Shown: positions 25,422 through 34,434 of the stretch, in pieces
Numbering within the stretch: position 1 is the first letter of the stretch
Layout: the number at the start of each line of letters is the position of its first letter
Origin: JAPPFW01 sp965231815
Lineage (GTDB): Bacteria; Actinomycetota; Acidimicrobiia; Spongiisociales; Spongiisociaceae
Direction: 5' to 3'
Assembly (NCBI GenBank): GCA_965231815.1
Contig: OZ246890.1
Span: 3,038,001 to 3,102,000, forward strand
Length of the DNA: 64,000 nucleotides
Program-made: the position numbers and the translations under genes
The notes under the pieces: generated by a model
What the model was told of the DNA's origin: nothing
The model's input: the letters and a program-made list of their open reading frames with translations, nothing else
The model's database searches: none

Positions 25422-25811
25422 TTGTTCTATCTGGACACATCCGCAGCGGTAAAGCTGATCTTCATCGAGTCGGGCTCGGCGGCTCTTCGAAGATGGTGGG
25501 AGTCCTCTCATTCCGAGGTGGCATCGAGCGACCTCCTGCGGACCGAGTTGACCAGGGTGGTGCAGAGGGTGGATCCGAACCGAATGGTCGAAGCGACCGT
25601 GTTGCTTGATGCGCTGGTGTTGTTGAAACTGTCGACCACGGTGTGCCGACGGGCCGGGATGCTACGACCGGCAGCTCTGCGCAGTCTGGACGCCTTGCAC
25701 CTCGCTGCAGCTTTGGAGTTGGGTGATGAGATTGCAGGTCTGGTTAGCTATGACCGGAGATTGAACGCCGCCGCCAGGGCTTTGGGGATTCCGGTTATCA
25801 GTCCCTGTTAG
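25422..25811 (+). CDS. vapC: PIN-domain ribonuclease toxin VapC
   Basis: A 129-residue PIN-domain endoribonuclease. The four acidic residues that bind magnesium are present: D5 (YLDTSAAVK), E42 (TELTRV), D90 (LDALHLAAA) and D111 (SYDRRL). Such toxins cleave tRNA or rRNA and stop growth when the antitoxin is lost. I take the TTG at 25422 as start, three bases after the antitoxin stop, because the family begins right at the YLDTS strand. The gene looks intact, so this pair is likely functional, unlike the interrupted pair at 46.6 kb. Confidence 0.92.
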   Translation: MFYLDTSAAVKLIFIESGSAALRRWWESSHSEVASSDLLRTELTRVVQRVDPNRMVEATVLLDALVLLKLSTTVCRRAGMLRPAALRSLDALHLAAALELGDEIAGLVSYDRRLNAAARALGIPVISPC

Positions 25812-25967
25812 GTGGTCCGAGGCAACGTACCTGGAGCGAATCTCCCTATCCGGGTTGCTCAGCACCGGATGGGTCGATCTCACCGGTTTACATAGTCGCC
25901 GAACTTCTCGGTCGGCGCGAAGAACCGGAAACCGGCTGCGGAAGTAGTTGAGGTCTTTATGTCATCA

Positions 25968-26711
25968 TCAGGAATGATCGGAACCCATCTCCGGCGGTCC
26001 GCTACGGGTTGGAGCGGCCAGGATCTGGTTGCCTGTCTTCGATAAGGCTGCGGCAAAGAGGCCTGACGGCACCGCGACGATACCTAGGCCTATAAGCACG
26101 AGGACCATGGCCAGGATCTTGCCGGGAACCGTGACAGGTGCGATTCCTTCGGCGCCCATGGTTAGGGAAGCCACCGACCAGTAGACACATTCGAAGAGGT
26201 TGCCGTACGCCTCGTTTCTTTCATGCTCGAACTCCCAGATTCCGTATGCCGCGATGAAAGACATCACGGCGGTGACACCCGAGTAGAGGGCTAGTTCATC
26301 CTTAATGTCGTCGAACGCGGCGGAGAAGCGGTCAACGGCCGCGCTGTAACGAGCCAGTTTCAGGATCCGCAGTGACCGCAGGATGCGTAGCGGTTTGGCG
26401 GCGGCCAGGGCCGGTATGGACGCGATGCCGGCGACGACCGCTAGCAGGTCAACGATGCCGTAGAACGACCGAAGGTAGCGAACGGGATGCTCTGCCGAGA
26501 GAATACGCAGTACGTATTCAATAGAGAACACCAGCCAGAGAATCAACTCGGCAATCAGTATCCAAGAATATGTCCTGGTGGTTTCCTCCACCGTGGTCGA
26601 GTACACCAAGAGAAGGAGTGACAAGATGACGGTGATCCCGGAGGTAGCCTCTGCGACCCGTCCCCGGGTCGTGTCGAGGCTGAACCACTGACCCCGTAAC
26701 CTGGCACCCAT
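25968..26711 (-). CDS. Voltage-gated-like ion channel with non-canonical selectivity filter
   Basis: A 247-residue six-helix channel. Helices S1-S3 are visible up to about residue 100. S4 carries regularly spaced basic residues (KPLRILRSLRILKLARY), and S5 follows (TAVMSFIAAYGIWEF). The pore loop reads VYWSVASLTMGAEGIAPVT, where potassium channels have TVGYGD. Here the filter is TMGAEG with the flanking P-V-T kept and no gap, so the tyrosine and aspartate are replaced by alanine-glutamate-glycine. The ion selectivity is therefore uncertain. It starts one base after the exonuclease-BRCT gene, on the same strand. Confidence 0.85.
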   Translation of the reverse strand: MGARLRGQWFSLDTTRGRVAEATSGITVILSLLLLVYSTTVEETTRTYSWILIAELILWLVFSIEYVLRILSAEHPVRYLRSFYGIVDLLAVVAGIASIPALAAAKPLRILRSLRILKLARYSAAVDRFSAAFDDIKDELALYSGVTAVMSFIAAYGIWEFEHERNEAYGNLFECVYWSVASLTMGAEGIAPVTVPGKILAMVLVLIGLGIVAVPSGLFAAALSKTGNQILAAPTRSGPPEMGSDHS

Positions 26712-26712
26712 C

Positions 26713-27930
26713 TCAGCTTGCCCCGCCGACTACGAGCGCGTGGAACCGAGCGGCGTCCATTACCGGAATACCCGCTGCGCGTGCTCTGCCGGCCTTGCCG
26801 GAGCGCGAAAGGGGATCGCCCGCCACCAGTAGCTGACACTTCCGGGTCACAGACTTTACCGGTTGGAGTCCCCCCTGACGCGCCAATCGCTCCAGTTCCT
26901 TTCGTTGAACCCGTTGCCCGTCGATTATGACAACGCCGGTGAAGCAGACCTTCATTCCGGGGAGCAACTCGATCGAGTCCTCCGGAGGCTGATCGGGACC
27001 GTCAAGTGGTAGCTCGGGGTCGTTGATCATCAAGGCGGCGGCCACCTTGTCGTGCAACTCTCGTTCCTCCTGGGTGACCACCCCGTCTGCCAGGATCCGG
27101 CGGACCAAGAGTTCGTAGTATCCCCGGTGTAGGTTCTCCCGGCGAGTCTTGTCGATGCGGAGGGCGTAGGCGGTCGAGGTGAGCCAGGCCTGCTCCTTGG
27201 AGGTCAAGATTCCGTCGTCGAGGCAGCGGTCGAGCGTGTCAAGGTACAGCACCTCTGACTCTCGTGTGGTTCTAGGCCAAGCGGTTCGCAGCGCCAGCAT
27301 GCTCAACGCCCCTCGGCGGGCCGGCGCTCCCGGACGCCTGACCGTGAAGTTGGCCGGCCGGCCGGTGGTATCGCAGGTCGCCCTGCGCAGGTCGGGATTC
27401 ACCCAATGGTCCAACCGGTTGATCAGCATCCGGGCTACCACCCTCGCGTCACCCAAGGCGGTGTGGTCGGGCTGGGAGATGCCCGCGTCCTGGGCGGCTA
27501 GTGAGAGTTTCTTCTTGGTCATCAGGTAGCTGCAAATTCCTTGACCCGGGTCGAGGGTCATGGTGGGAACTCGTTCGATCTCCTGGCGCAGCATCCGCAG
27601 GTCGAAGCTTATGTTATGGGCTACCAGCATCGCTCCGTGAAGGCGGGTGGCGATGTCTCCCGCCAAGGACTCGAATTCCGGCGCTGCCTCCAGAATGGAT
27701 GGCGTGATTCCGTGAATATGTACCGGACCGGGATCCCGGTTGGGCTGGATTAGAGTCTCGTATTCCTCGACGATCTCGCCGTCGAGAACCGTCACGCATG
27801 CGAATTCCACTATACGGTCGTATCGAGAAAAACCGGTGGTCTCGGTGTCGATGACCGCAAACCGGACTTCTCCGCCGCCGTTTCCAAATGAGCTATCCAT
27901 GTCTCTCCCCAACTCCTCGTCTTCTCTCAA
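26713..27930 (-). CDS. DEDDh exonuclease (DnaQ-like) with C-terminal BRCT domain
   Basis: A 405-residue protein. Residues 15-180 are a DnaQ-type 3'-5' exonuclease: Exo I FAVIDTETTG, Exo II AHNISFDLRML, Exo III DHTALGDARVVARML, all catalytic acids and the histidine present. A helical middle (about 215-315, TSKEQAWLTSTAYALRIDKT, VTQEERELHDKVAAAL) resembles a TerB-like segment. The C-terminus (about 325-402) is BRCT (MKVCFTGVVIIDGQRVQRKE, KSVTRKCQLLVAGD, SGKAGRARAAGIPVM). Similar actinobacterial proteins are annotated as polymerase III epsilon-like. It probably trims DNA in repair. The downstream channel gene begins one base after its stop. Confidence 0.9.
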   Translation of the reverse strand: MREDEELGRDMDSSFGNGGGEVRFAVIDTETTGFSRYDRIVEFACVTVLDGEIVEEYETLIQPNRDPGPVHIHGITPSILEAAPEFESLAGDIATRLHGAMLVAHNISFDLRMLRQEIERVPTMTLDPGQGICSYLMTKKKLSLAAQDAGISQPDHTALGDARVVARMLINRLDHWVNPDLRRATCDTTGRPANFTVRRPGAPARRGALSMLALRTAWPRTTRESEVLYLDTLDRCLDDGILTSKEQAWLTSTAYALRIDKTRRENLHRGYYELLVRRILADGVVTQEERELHDKVAAALMINDPELPLDGPDQPPEDSIELLPGMKVCFTGVVIIDGQRVQRKELERLARQGGLQPVKSVTRKCQLLVAGDPLSRSGKAGRARAAGIPVMDAARFHALVVGGAS

Positions 27931-28089
27931 TTCCTCCGATCCGCCTCCACCTTAGGAACGGTATGTGACATGCTCCCGCACGCCACCCAGGCCGGGCTCC
28001 CACTTACTCGGGTAAACGGGAGGAAGTTCCTGTTGAGATCATTACGCGGTGCAATAACAAGAAGTCTGGATGTGGTTGTTGTTGCGGAT

Positions 28090-29754
28090 TCAGATGACTG
28101 CGAGGGGGGCCATCGCGTCGATGTCGGTTACCACGTCGATCACGGCCGGCCGTTCCGCTTCCAGGGCTTTCTCCAGTGCCGGACGGAAGTCGGATGGGTT
28201 CTCAACCCGGATGCCCAGCGCACCCATCTCCTCCGCTACGCGGGCGAAGTTCACGTCGGTGAAGGTCCAGAGGCGCCGACCTTCCGGAGTCTGCCGCCCG
28301 CCGTAGGCCCGGTCGAATCCGCGAGCCGACTGATTGCCGGAGTTGTTGTTGTTCACGATGGTGACGGTTGCGATGCCCCAGCGGACCGCCGTTTCCACCT
28401 CAGCTAAGTGGTACCAGAAGCCGGCATCTCCTGTGAAGCAGATGACCGGCCGGTCTGGAGCAGCGCACTTGGCGCCCAGCGCGGCGGGAAACGCCCAACC
28501 GAGATGTCCGGCGCTCCGCAGGTAGGTCTGATCCCGGGTACGTATGTCGTACATGCCGCCCATCCACATCCCGGCATGTCCTGTATCCACGATGACGCAG
28601 GCGTTGCCGGGGACTGCGGTCGTGAGTTGTGCGCAGAGGAGTTCAGGCCGGATGGGGATGGTTTCCGACTCCATCGGGGCCTGATAGCGGGTGTACCAGG
28701 CGCCGACCTCCCGCCGGATGGTCTCGATCCACTCCGGTCTCGGGTCGGTATCCGCTTCGACGCTTTCAAGCATCTTGGCCAGCGTCACTCTCACATCGGC
28801 GTTGATCCCTACAGCCGGCGGGTAGTTGCGGCCAAGGGCTGCGGGGTCAATGTCGATCTGGATGGCGCCAACGCCCGGGCGGGGAACCTGCCAGAAGTGA
28901 GTGGTCATGCTGCCGGTGCTCGATCCCACGAAAAGGACCAGATCGGCTCGGTTAACCACCCGGTTGGCGGCGCTACGGGAGTAGGTGCCGACGACGCCGA
29001 CCGATAACGGATGGGTTCCGGGGATGGTGTCCTTGCCGTTCAATGAGGTGGCTACAGGAATAGACAACCGTTCGGCGAACTCCACCAACTCAGCGGAGGC
29101 CTGTGAAGTTCTAACCCCACCTCCGGCCACGATAACCGGACGGCGGGCCCGGTACAGAAGGGAGAGCGCTGCCGCGATGTCCTCGTCCCGCGGCCGTGGC
29201 CTGTAGGGGGGAGTCCTTGAGAAGTACTCTTCGATGTAAGGATCGAGGTCGGCTTCGTCAAGTTCGACCTGCCCTTCGTTACCCGCAAACTGTAGATGTG
29301 CGGGGCCGGGGCAACCCGAAACAGCCGACCGGAAAGCGGAACGCACCAGATCAGGGAGTCGTTCCACCCGATCAACGGTTCGGTTGAACTTGGTGACGTT
29401 GGCAAAAGCGGGTAGGTCGTCCACCTCCTGGTAGACACCACGTCCCGCGAACTTCGGATGGAGGCCGCCCGTCATCGCGATGGCAGGGGAGTGGGCGAGG
29501 TGAGCCTCTCGCAACCCGGCAGCCAGGTTGAGGGCCCCTACCGCTTGAGCCATGCACACGCCCGGCTTACCCGCAACCCGCGCATACCCGTCCGCCATAT
29601 ATGCCGCCGCCTTCTCTCCGTGGGTATGGATGCGCCGGATCCCGAACTTTTCCATCTCCACCATGGTGTGGCGCAGGATGGCGGGAACCATGAAGACGTG
29701 GGTGACACCGTACGAGTGCAGCATCTCTGCCAGAGCGTGAGCACCGCTGATCAT
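28090..29754 (-). CDS. Thiamine-diphosphate-dependent enzyme, acetolactate-synthase-like
   Basis: A 554-residue enzyme of the pyruvate oxidase/acetolactate synthase superfamily. The Pyr domain has the catalytic glutamate in HGEKAAAYMADGYAR (E47), a central domain covers about 195-330, and the PP domain has the ThDP motif CFTGDAGFWYHLAEVETAVR...TVTIVNNNN (GDA in place of GDG). The catalytic-site loops differ from true IlvB and no small regulatory subunit is adjacent, so a role in branched-chain amino-acid synthesis is unlikely. It may be a decarboxylase or carboligase for another 2-oxo acid. It is monocistronic. Confidence 0.88.
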   Translation of the reverse strand: MISGAHALAEMLHSYGVTHVFMVPAILRHTMVEMEKFGIRRIHTHGEKAAAYMADGYARVAGKPGVCMAQAVGALNLAAGLREAHLAHSPAIAMTGGLHPKFAGRGVYQEVDDLPAFANVTKFNRTVDRVERLPDLVRSAFRSAVSGCPGPAHLQFAGNEGQVELDEADLDPYIEEYFSRTPPYRPRPRDEDIAAALSLLYRARRPVIVAGGGVRTSQASAELVEFAERLSIPVATSLNGKDTIPGTHPLSVGVVGTYSRSAANRVVNRADLVLFVGSSTGSMTTHFWQVPRPGVGAIQIDIDPAALGRNYPPAVGINADVRVTLAKMLESVEADTDPRPEWIETIRREVGAWYTRYQAPMESETIPIRPELLCAQLTTAVPGNACVIVDTGHAGMWMGGMYDIRTRDQTYLRSAGHLGWAFPAALGAKCAAPDRPVICFTGDAGFWYHLAEVETAVRWGIATVTIVNNNNSGNQSARGFDRAYGGRQTPEGRRLWTFTDVNFARVAEEMGALGIRVENPSDFRPALEKALEAERPAVIDVVTDIDAMAPLAVI

Positions 29755-30015
29755 GGTCCGACCTTAACCGGCCCCGATCGGACGTCTGTTCGTCCGCTGG
29801 GGGAGGGTTCTGAGCCGCACGGCTGGATCAGGCAATGTAGTCAAGGTTGGCGTCATCAAGGTTGGCGCCGGCTTTCTCGGTTCCGGTCTACTTTCGGGAA
29901 TCCACCGGGTCCGCCCGATCCCCGATCACCCACCGGATCGGATCTCCGTTCCACCGTCTTCGAAGGCGGGGTACTCAAGATGACTTCGACTGAGGGTTGC
30001 CGGATGTCATGGGAT

Positions 30016-30708
30016 TTACGCTTCCCAGAGCATTTTGATTGGCATAGCGAACAGGCGTTCCGATGCTCGCTGGATACGTTCGCCGTCATGGAGGAGGATG
30101 CCGCAGGCAAAGCGGTCTCCCGCAGCGCTCCTAACACGCTTCAGACCTTTGAAGTGCCGAGGTAGGGCGGTTGCGCCGGCCTTGATCTCGATTCCTACGA
30201 CCGTGCCGGGCGAACGTTCCAATACGATGTCCACTTCGACACCGTCCTTGTCCCGGTAATGGCTGATTGTGGTTGGTTCCTCGCTAAGAGCAACTGCCTT
30301 CGCAAGTTCTCCGTAAACGAAGCTTTCCAGGAGGGGACCTAGCTTCTGCCGGTCTTCCAAGACCTCAGGCCGGCCCACCCGCACAAGAGTTGCTAGCAAC
30401 CCGGAATCCGAGAAGTGCAGTTTGGGCGCCTCACCAGACGCTTGAGTTCGTTGTTGCGCCAAGCCCTCACTCGGCGAACCAGGAACATCTGCTCGAAGAG
30501 GGTGATCCAGCGATCTACAGTCTTGGCGTTCACGCCGAGTCGAGCGGCAAGGCGACTGGTGTTGAGCAGTTGGCCGGATGAGACCGCCGCCAGCTCCATT
30601 AGGAGTCTCAGCTCGTCCCGTTTGGTTACATTGGCAAGATCGGAGACATCGCGCTCGGCCAGAGAACGAGCATAGGAGAGTAGCCAAGCCCGGCGCCGGC
30701 GTGGATCA
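30016..30708 (-). pseudogene. Decayed DUF4143-type AAA ATPase (N-terminus lost, frameshifted)
   Basis: On the minus strand one frame gives RAWLLSYARSLAERDVSD then LNTSRLAARLGVNAKTVDRW and RRVRAWRNNELKRLV, the middle of a DUF4143 ATPase. At about 30428 the reading moves by one base to APKLHFSDSGLLATLV, then DKDGVEVDIVLERSPG and GIEIKAGATALPRHFKGL, the C-terminal PD-(D/E)xK-like domain. The P-loop half is absent: nothing upstream of 30708 continues the protein. It is therefore a 5'-truncated, frameshifted remnant. It is the second of three DUF4143 loci in the window, the others being at 5762 and 34435. Confidence 0.8.
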
Positions 30709-30990
30709 GTTCGGGCTAACGGTACGAATCGTGGGCCGCCCAGCGTCGATCCAGGTGTCGGTGCTGGTCGACACGGTGCGACGAGGACAGCCGCTCCGTC
30801 TCACGAGGAACAGCGCGCCTCGCAGAGTCGGGGTCGTGAGTCGCTGCTGAACCTATGCTTGGTAATCACCGTCTTCGTACGATCCGTAAGACTGGGTCTA
30901 AACTATCGATGGCCGGTGTCCAGACGCCAGTCACAAGCGTTGCATGCAACTTGGGTTGATCCGTCCTGAGAGACGATAAGGGTCGGGCTG

Positions 30991-31257
30991 CTACCGGCGG
31001 ACGGGAACCCGGCACATACCGGAGGGGACACCGTTCACAAGAGCGGGTATGTGAAAATGGTCGGGCAGGCCCGGGTCGGTGCGTATCACATGGTTGTGTT
31101 CGTCGAGTACGTACCCGTCGGGTAGTTGGCTGGCTAGATACTCGATGGCGTCCCAGCCGCTGGGGCTGAGCTCGCCCGCTTCAGCGGCCCGGACCAGCTC
31201 CCGGTACAGTTCCTCCTCGTCGAGGAGAAAATCAGCCGCGTGTGAAGTCGTCGTCAT
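30991..31257 (-). CDS. Small acidic protein, putative antitoxin partner
   Basis: An 88-residue protein I do not recognise. The first 50 residues are acidic and helical (LLDEEELYRELVRAAEAGEL, DAIEYLASQL), and the end is basic. It lies 66 bases behind a 75-residue toxin-like gene on the same strand, a usual two-gene toxin-antitoxin spacing. A TATACT -10-like box ends 7 bases before its ATG and there is no Shine-Dalgarno, suggesting a leaderless transcript of its own. The antitoxin role is inference from context. Confidence 0.5.
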   Translation of the reverse strand: MTTTSHAADFLLDEEELYRELVRAAEAGELSPSGWDAIEYLASQLPDGYVLDEHNHVIRTDPGLPDHFHIPALVNGVPSGMCRVPVRR

Positions 31258-31323
31258 GCGCTGCAGTATACCCCATCCGATACGCGAAAGGGTCTCCCCG
31301 CCCCCCGGGGGACGGATAGCGGA

Positions 31324-31551
31324 CTAGTACCGTCTGCATATATCTGCGTGGAACACGACAATGTCCCCGCGCTGGTCATAACGATAGATCACTTCGATCA
31401 AGTCCATGTTCGACGCGAACCCGATTTTTGATATCACCGGATGACCGTACCTTCCCATAGTCTCCCAATCGGCGACGGGGTGGTCCAGTACGCTTTCGAT
31501 GTCCCGGCGTGTGTAACCGTGCTTGAACGCTGAGTTCTTATAGCGGACCAT
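31324..31551 (-). CDS. Small basic toxin-like protein (BrnT/DUF4258-like pattern)
   Basis: A 75-residue protein starting at ATG 31551 with AAGGTG just upstream. A longer frame to 31665 has no family-like residues. The sequence KNSAFKHGYTRRDIESVLDHP followed by LIEVIYRYDQRGDIVVFHAD resembles small RelE-fold toxins that begin with 'SA-x-KHG-xx-x-DI' and end near a histidine strand (VFHAD). I could not assign it to one family with certainty. It is followed by a small acidic protein and has the features of a type II toxin gene. Confidence 0.5.
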   Translation of the reverse strand: MVRYKNSAFKHGYTRRDIESVLDHPVADWETMGRYGHPVISKIGFASNMDLIEVIYRYDQRGDIVVFHADICRRY

Positions 31552-32000
31552 GCTCACCTTCGTCCTGACGGACACCAACTCGGTCGTCTCCAGACGACAT
31601 CCAGGCTCGTAACAGATTATGGACCACGGTGGAACCGGTCCAGCCATGGTTGGGCGTCGGGGCACATACTGGACCAGGGGTTCCGACGATGGCGTAGCCA
31701 GGCGGTCGAAGCGGGCGTTGCGCTACGCGAAGAGGGTCAGTGCCCGCGGTGGAAGGCGAAGGCCCCTGCGGGAATGTGGAAGTCCCCGTGGGAATGGTAT
31801 ACCCGCAGGTCATGGATGGTAGCGAACATCCCAAGATCTCGGTCAGCACGAACAGTGCCGCCTCGTTGACGGCCAATGGAAGACCCGGCGGCAGCATGCC
31901 AGAACACGGTAGTATCCGACCTAAGCTCCAAATCAGGGAGCTGGGCGTCCCGCTCACGGCTGCTTTTGCACCGTACCTCTGCCGCAACAGGAGAGTATGC
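31552..32000. other. Divergent intergenic region
   Basis: This region of about 450 bases separates the minus-strand toxin-like pair from the plus-strand orphan gene. An open frame extends upstream of the orphan gene to 31740, but its predicted residues look unlike protein and the ribosome site is at 31989. I see no gene, repeat or clear operator. Confidence 0.4.
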
Positions 32001-32963
32001 GTGCCTCAAATGGACTTCGAACAAGATGTCGCAGACGAGATCGTCCGGTATTTCAATAAGCACTCGATCAAGTTCGATCATGAGCGGTCAACGGATGCTT
32101 CGTACCTGTTGGAGCGGTACTTCCGAGCTAGGGCGAAGATAATCTTCCCGCGTCCCCGTTCGGTGCATCACTCGGCTGAAATGCAAGCCAGGTTGGGGAC
32201 ACTTGAGGAGCGGTACAGCAACCCGCTTGCCACGATCGAAGCACGTTTCGAGACGGGGGGCGACCTCACCGAGTTCTTGAGCAAGCTGGTGTCCAAGGTC
32301 GACACGCCAGATGCCATGCTGAACGATTTCGGGATTCACCATCTCCATCTCGGAGGGAAGAGTTCTCCGAATGCTAAGCGGGCAAAACGGTCGGACCGGG
32401 TTCTCTTGGTCTGGGTGGGCGTCGACGACGCGTATCTGATTGACATTCGACCACATCCCCAGAAACACAACCCCGACGACCACAGCTGGTCCCATCAGGA
32501 GTACTTGGAAATCATTGAGCGCAATTGGCCCCATCTTCTGGACCCCTATGAACTTCGAGGCGTGAGAGGGACTTCGATCTCTGACAGCGGGCGCAAAGAG
32601 CTACAGCGCAAGAACGCAAATGTAGTCACGCCGATCGGCAGCAGGGCGATTGCTCCACCTGGTGGTGGTACGACAGCGAGCGGAGCGAACCTGACCCATG
32701 TCTGGAAGGCGAAGAAGCTGCTCTGGCTAATCGATCAGGTCCAGCAACTGATCAAGACCCACTGGGATGAGTGCCGCAGAGTCCTTCAACATGCAGGTTT
32801 GCACGCCGAGGACGAAGCAGAATTCCGCCTGGTGCGAATAGACGACGATGATCTCACGCCGGAGGTTCGGAGTCTGCTCACTAGCGAGCTAGGCAGGAGC
32901 GGGTGGGCGATCCATCACGTAGATAGTGGCATGCACATCAACTGGAACTTCGAGTGCGAGTGA
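32001..32963 (+). CDS. Orphan protein with HHLHLG...NWP motifs, function unknown
   Basis: A 320-residue soluble protein. I start it at GTG 32001, with AGGAG seven bases upstream, rather than at the far upstream ATG. Recognisable landmarks are DFGIHHLHLGGK followed by RSDRVLLVWVGVDDAYLIDIRPH, then a helix EYLEIIERNWPHLLD, then RKELQRKNANVV and a glycine-rich GGGTTASG. This order (His-rich motif, beta hairpin, NWP helix, 'RKKN' and GGG) recurs in unnamed proteins of bacterial accessory regions. I know no function. It lies between a toxin-like pair and a decayed helicase, so an accessory or defence role is possible but unproven. Confidence 0.65.
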   Translation: MPQMDFEQDVADEIVRYFNKHSIKFDHERSTDASYLLERYFRARAKIIFPRPRSVHHSAEMQARLGTLEERYSNPLATIEARFETGGDLTEFLSKLVSKVDTPDAMLNDFGIHHLHLGGKSSPNAKRAKRSDRVLLVWVGVDDAYLIDIRPHPQKHNPDDHSWSHQEYLEIIERNWPHLLDPYELRGVRGTSISDSGRKELQRKNANVVTPIGSRAIAPPGGGTTASGANLTHVWKAKKLLWLIDQVQQLIKTHWDECRRVLQHAGLHAEDEAEFRLVRIDDDDLTPEVRSLLTSELGRSGWAIHHVDSGMHINWNFECE

Positions 32964-33352
32964 CTGCCTCCCAGTCAAGCTCACACATGCGAATCTCGGG
33001 GGTGTGCGTCGCGTATACAGCCGCCGGGTTCGCTATGCAACGGGTGGCCGCGAAAGGGAGAGCAACTGATCTCACGTATCGCGTGGGTCGCAAGAGTGGA
33101 CTCGGGCCGAGGAACGCCTAATCCAATGGCCAATCCGCAGCTCCGCTGAGTGGATGGGTGCAAGGTGGCCAGCCGTGTCTTGGAACCAGCCGTGCAACCT
33201 CACGCGCTCAGCTGTCCACCTGACCCTGTCTGGATCATCGGGATTCGTCGGGTTCACAGGAGGACGCTCGGGCGGCATCTACGAAACACCTCCCGGTCGC
33301 GGTTCCACAGTCTTTCCATTGGTATTCGCTGCCGGCCGTTCTAATCATGAAA
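32964..33352. other. Intergenic region between orphan gene and helicase remnant
   Basis: About 390 bases with no intact gene. A minus-strand frame at 33072-33278 has a protein-like composition (RVRWTAERVRLHGWFQDTAG, AELRIGHWIRR) and could be a fragment of a lost gene next to the helicase remnant, but I cannot name it. Confidence 0.35.
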
Positions 33353-34344
33353 TCAGGGGATTGTACGTTGAGGCACGAGGACTTGCCAGCAGATGAGGTG
33401 GACATCGTCTGGGGTGATCTCGGGGAGTGGTTTGGGTGGTATGTAGGGTTCGAGCCCCAGGCTGTCGATCACCTCAAGTATCTTCCTGGCCTGTTCGCTC
33501 GGGTCTTGGGTAGGACTTCATTGCGGCTCGGAAAGTTCGGATGGTGCGTTGGGGGTAGGGGGCGTGGGTGGAGGGTGTCTATTGCTCGGTCGATCTCGTC
33601 TTGGGTCATCGCCGGGGGAGAGTTGGTGCGGACGATTTCGGCGGCTCGGGTGAGGGTTGGGGGGATTCGGGGTTCGAGGTTGGCTTTGTCGGCTCGGTAG
33701 TTCCATTTTTCTACGACATCGGCGTGGGCCGTCGCCCAGGCTTCGAAGGCTTGGCGGTATTCCTCTCCAGAGAGGGCACCGCGGCTAGTTCCGCCCGTTC
33801 GAACAGAGTTGGGTCCTCGCGGCGGATCCGTTCGATCTCTTCGCGGGTTTCGGCGAAGTCGATGTCACGTCGTGACTGTTCTGGCAGTATCTCGCCTACA
33901 CCGACCGCCGCGGATGCCTGTTTGATTTTGTGGTGGAGGCGTTCTTCGAGGTTGAGGAGGTCGTCGAGGCGGGCGTCGGGGAATACGCAGCGGATCACCA
34001 TCCGGCTGTGGTGTGACCCGATCCGGTCGATGCGGCCATGGCGCTGCACGAGACGCATCGGGTTCCAGGGCAGGTCGTATTTGATGATCTGGCCGGCCTG
34101 CGGCAGGTTGACACCCTTGGCGAGCACGTCGGTGGTGACCACGATGTCGTATCGGTCGTCGTCGTAACCAGGCGGTGCGGCGGCGGTCATGGGAGCGAAT
34201 CCCCACACCACCATTCTCTTATCCTGAGCTCCGGTCGACACCGACAGCGATGCGATGCGCCTCCGGTAGTCCTCAAGTCGGGGGTCCGGTTCGGTCTTGT
34301 CGACCAAGTGTTCGACGAACGACGATGACGCCCCCGATGCGCTG
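33353..34344 (-). pseudogene. Decayed SNF2/superfamily-2 helicase, C-terminal part only
   Basis: Three minus-strand frames join into the C-terminal half of an SF2 helicase. The first (to about 33775) has motif V-VI, DIVVTTDVLAKGVNLPQAGQ then YDLPWNPMRLVQRHGRIDRIGS. The second (to about 33525) continues GEEYRQAFEAWATAHADVVE. The third gives QARKILEVIDSLGLEPYIPP and ends DDVHLICWQVLVPQRTIP, the usual tail of the restriction- and defence-linked helicase family. At least two frameshifts and the loss of the ATP-binding domains make it non-functional. No methylase or nuclease partner is visible. Confidence 0.75.
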
Positions 34345-34434
34345 GTACCGCGGGTACGGAGGCCAGATACCCTTGACCGGGTGGAAGAGATAAGGCTATT
34401 TGGGACTGTCCTGGCATTACGCCGCCCGCTGTAC

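Noticed and set aside
30578..30850. 90-codon plus-strand frame
   Set aside because: It overlaps the DUF4143 remnant antisense and has arginine/proline-rich shadow composition.
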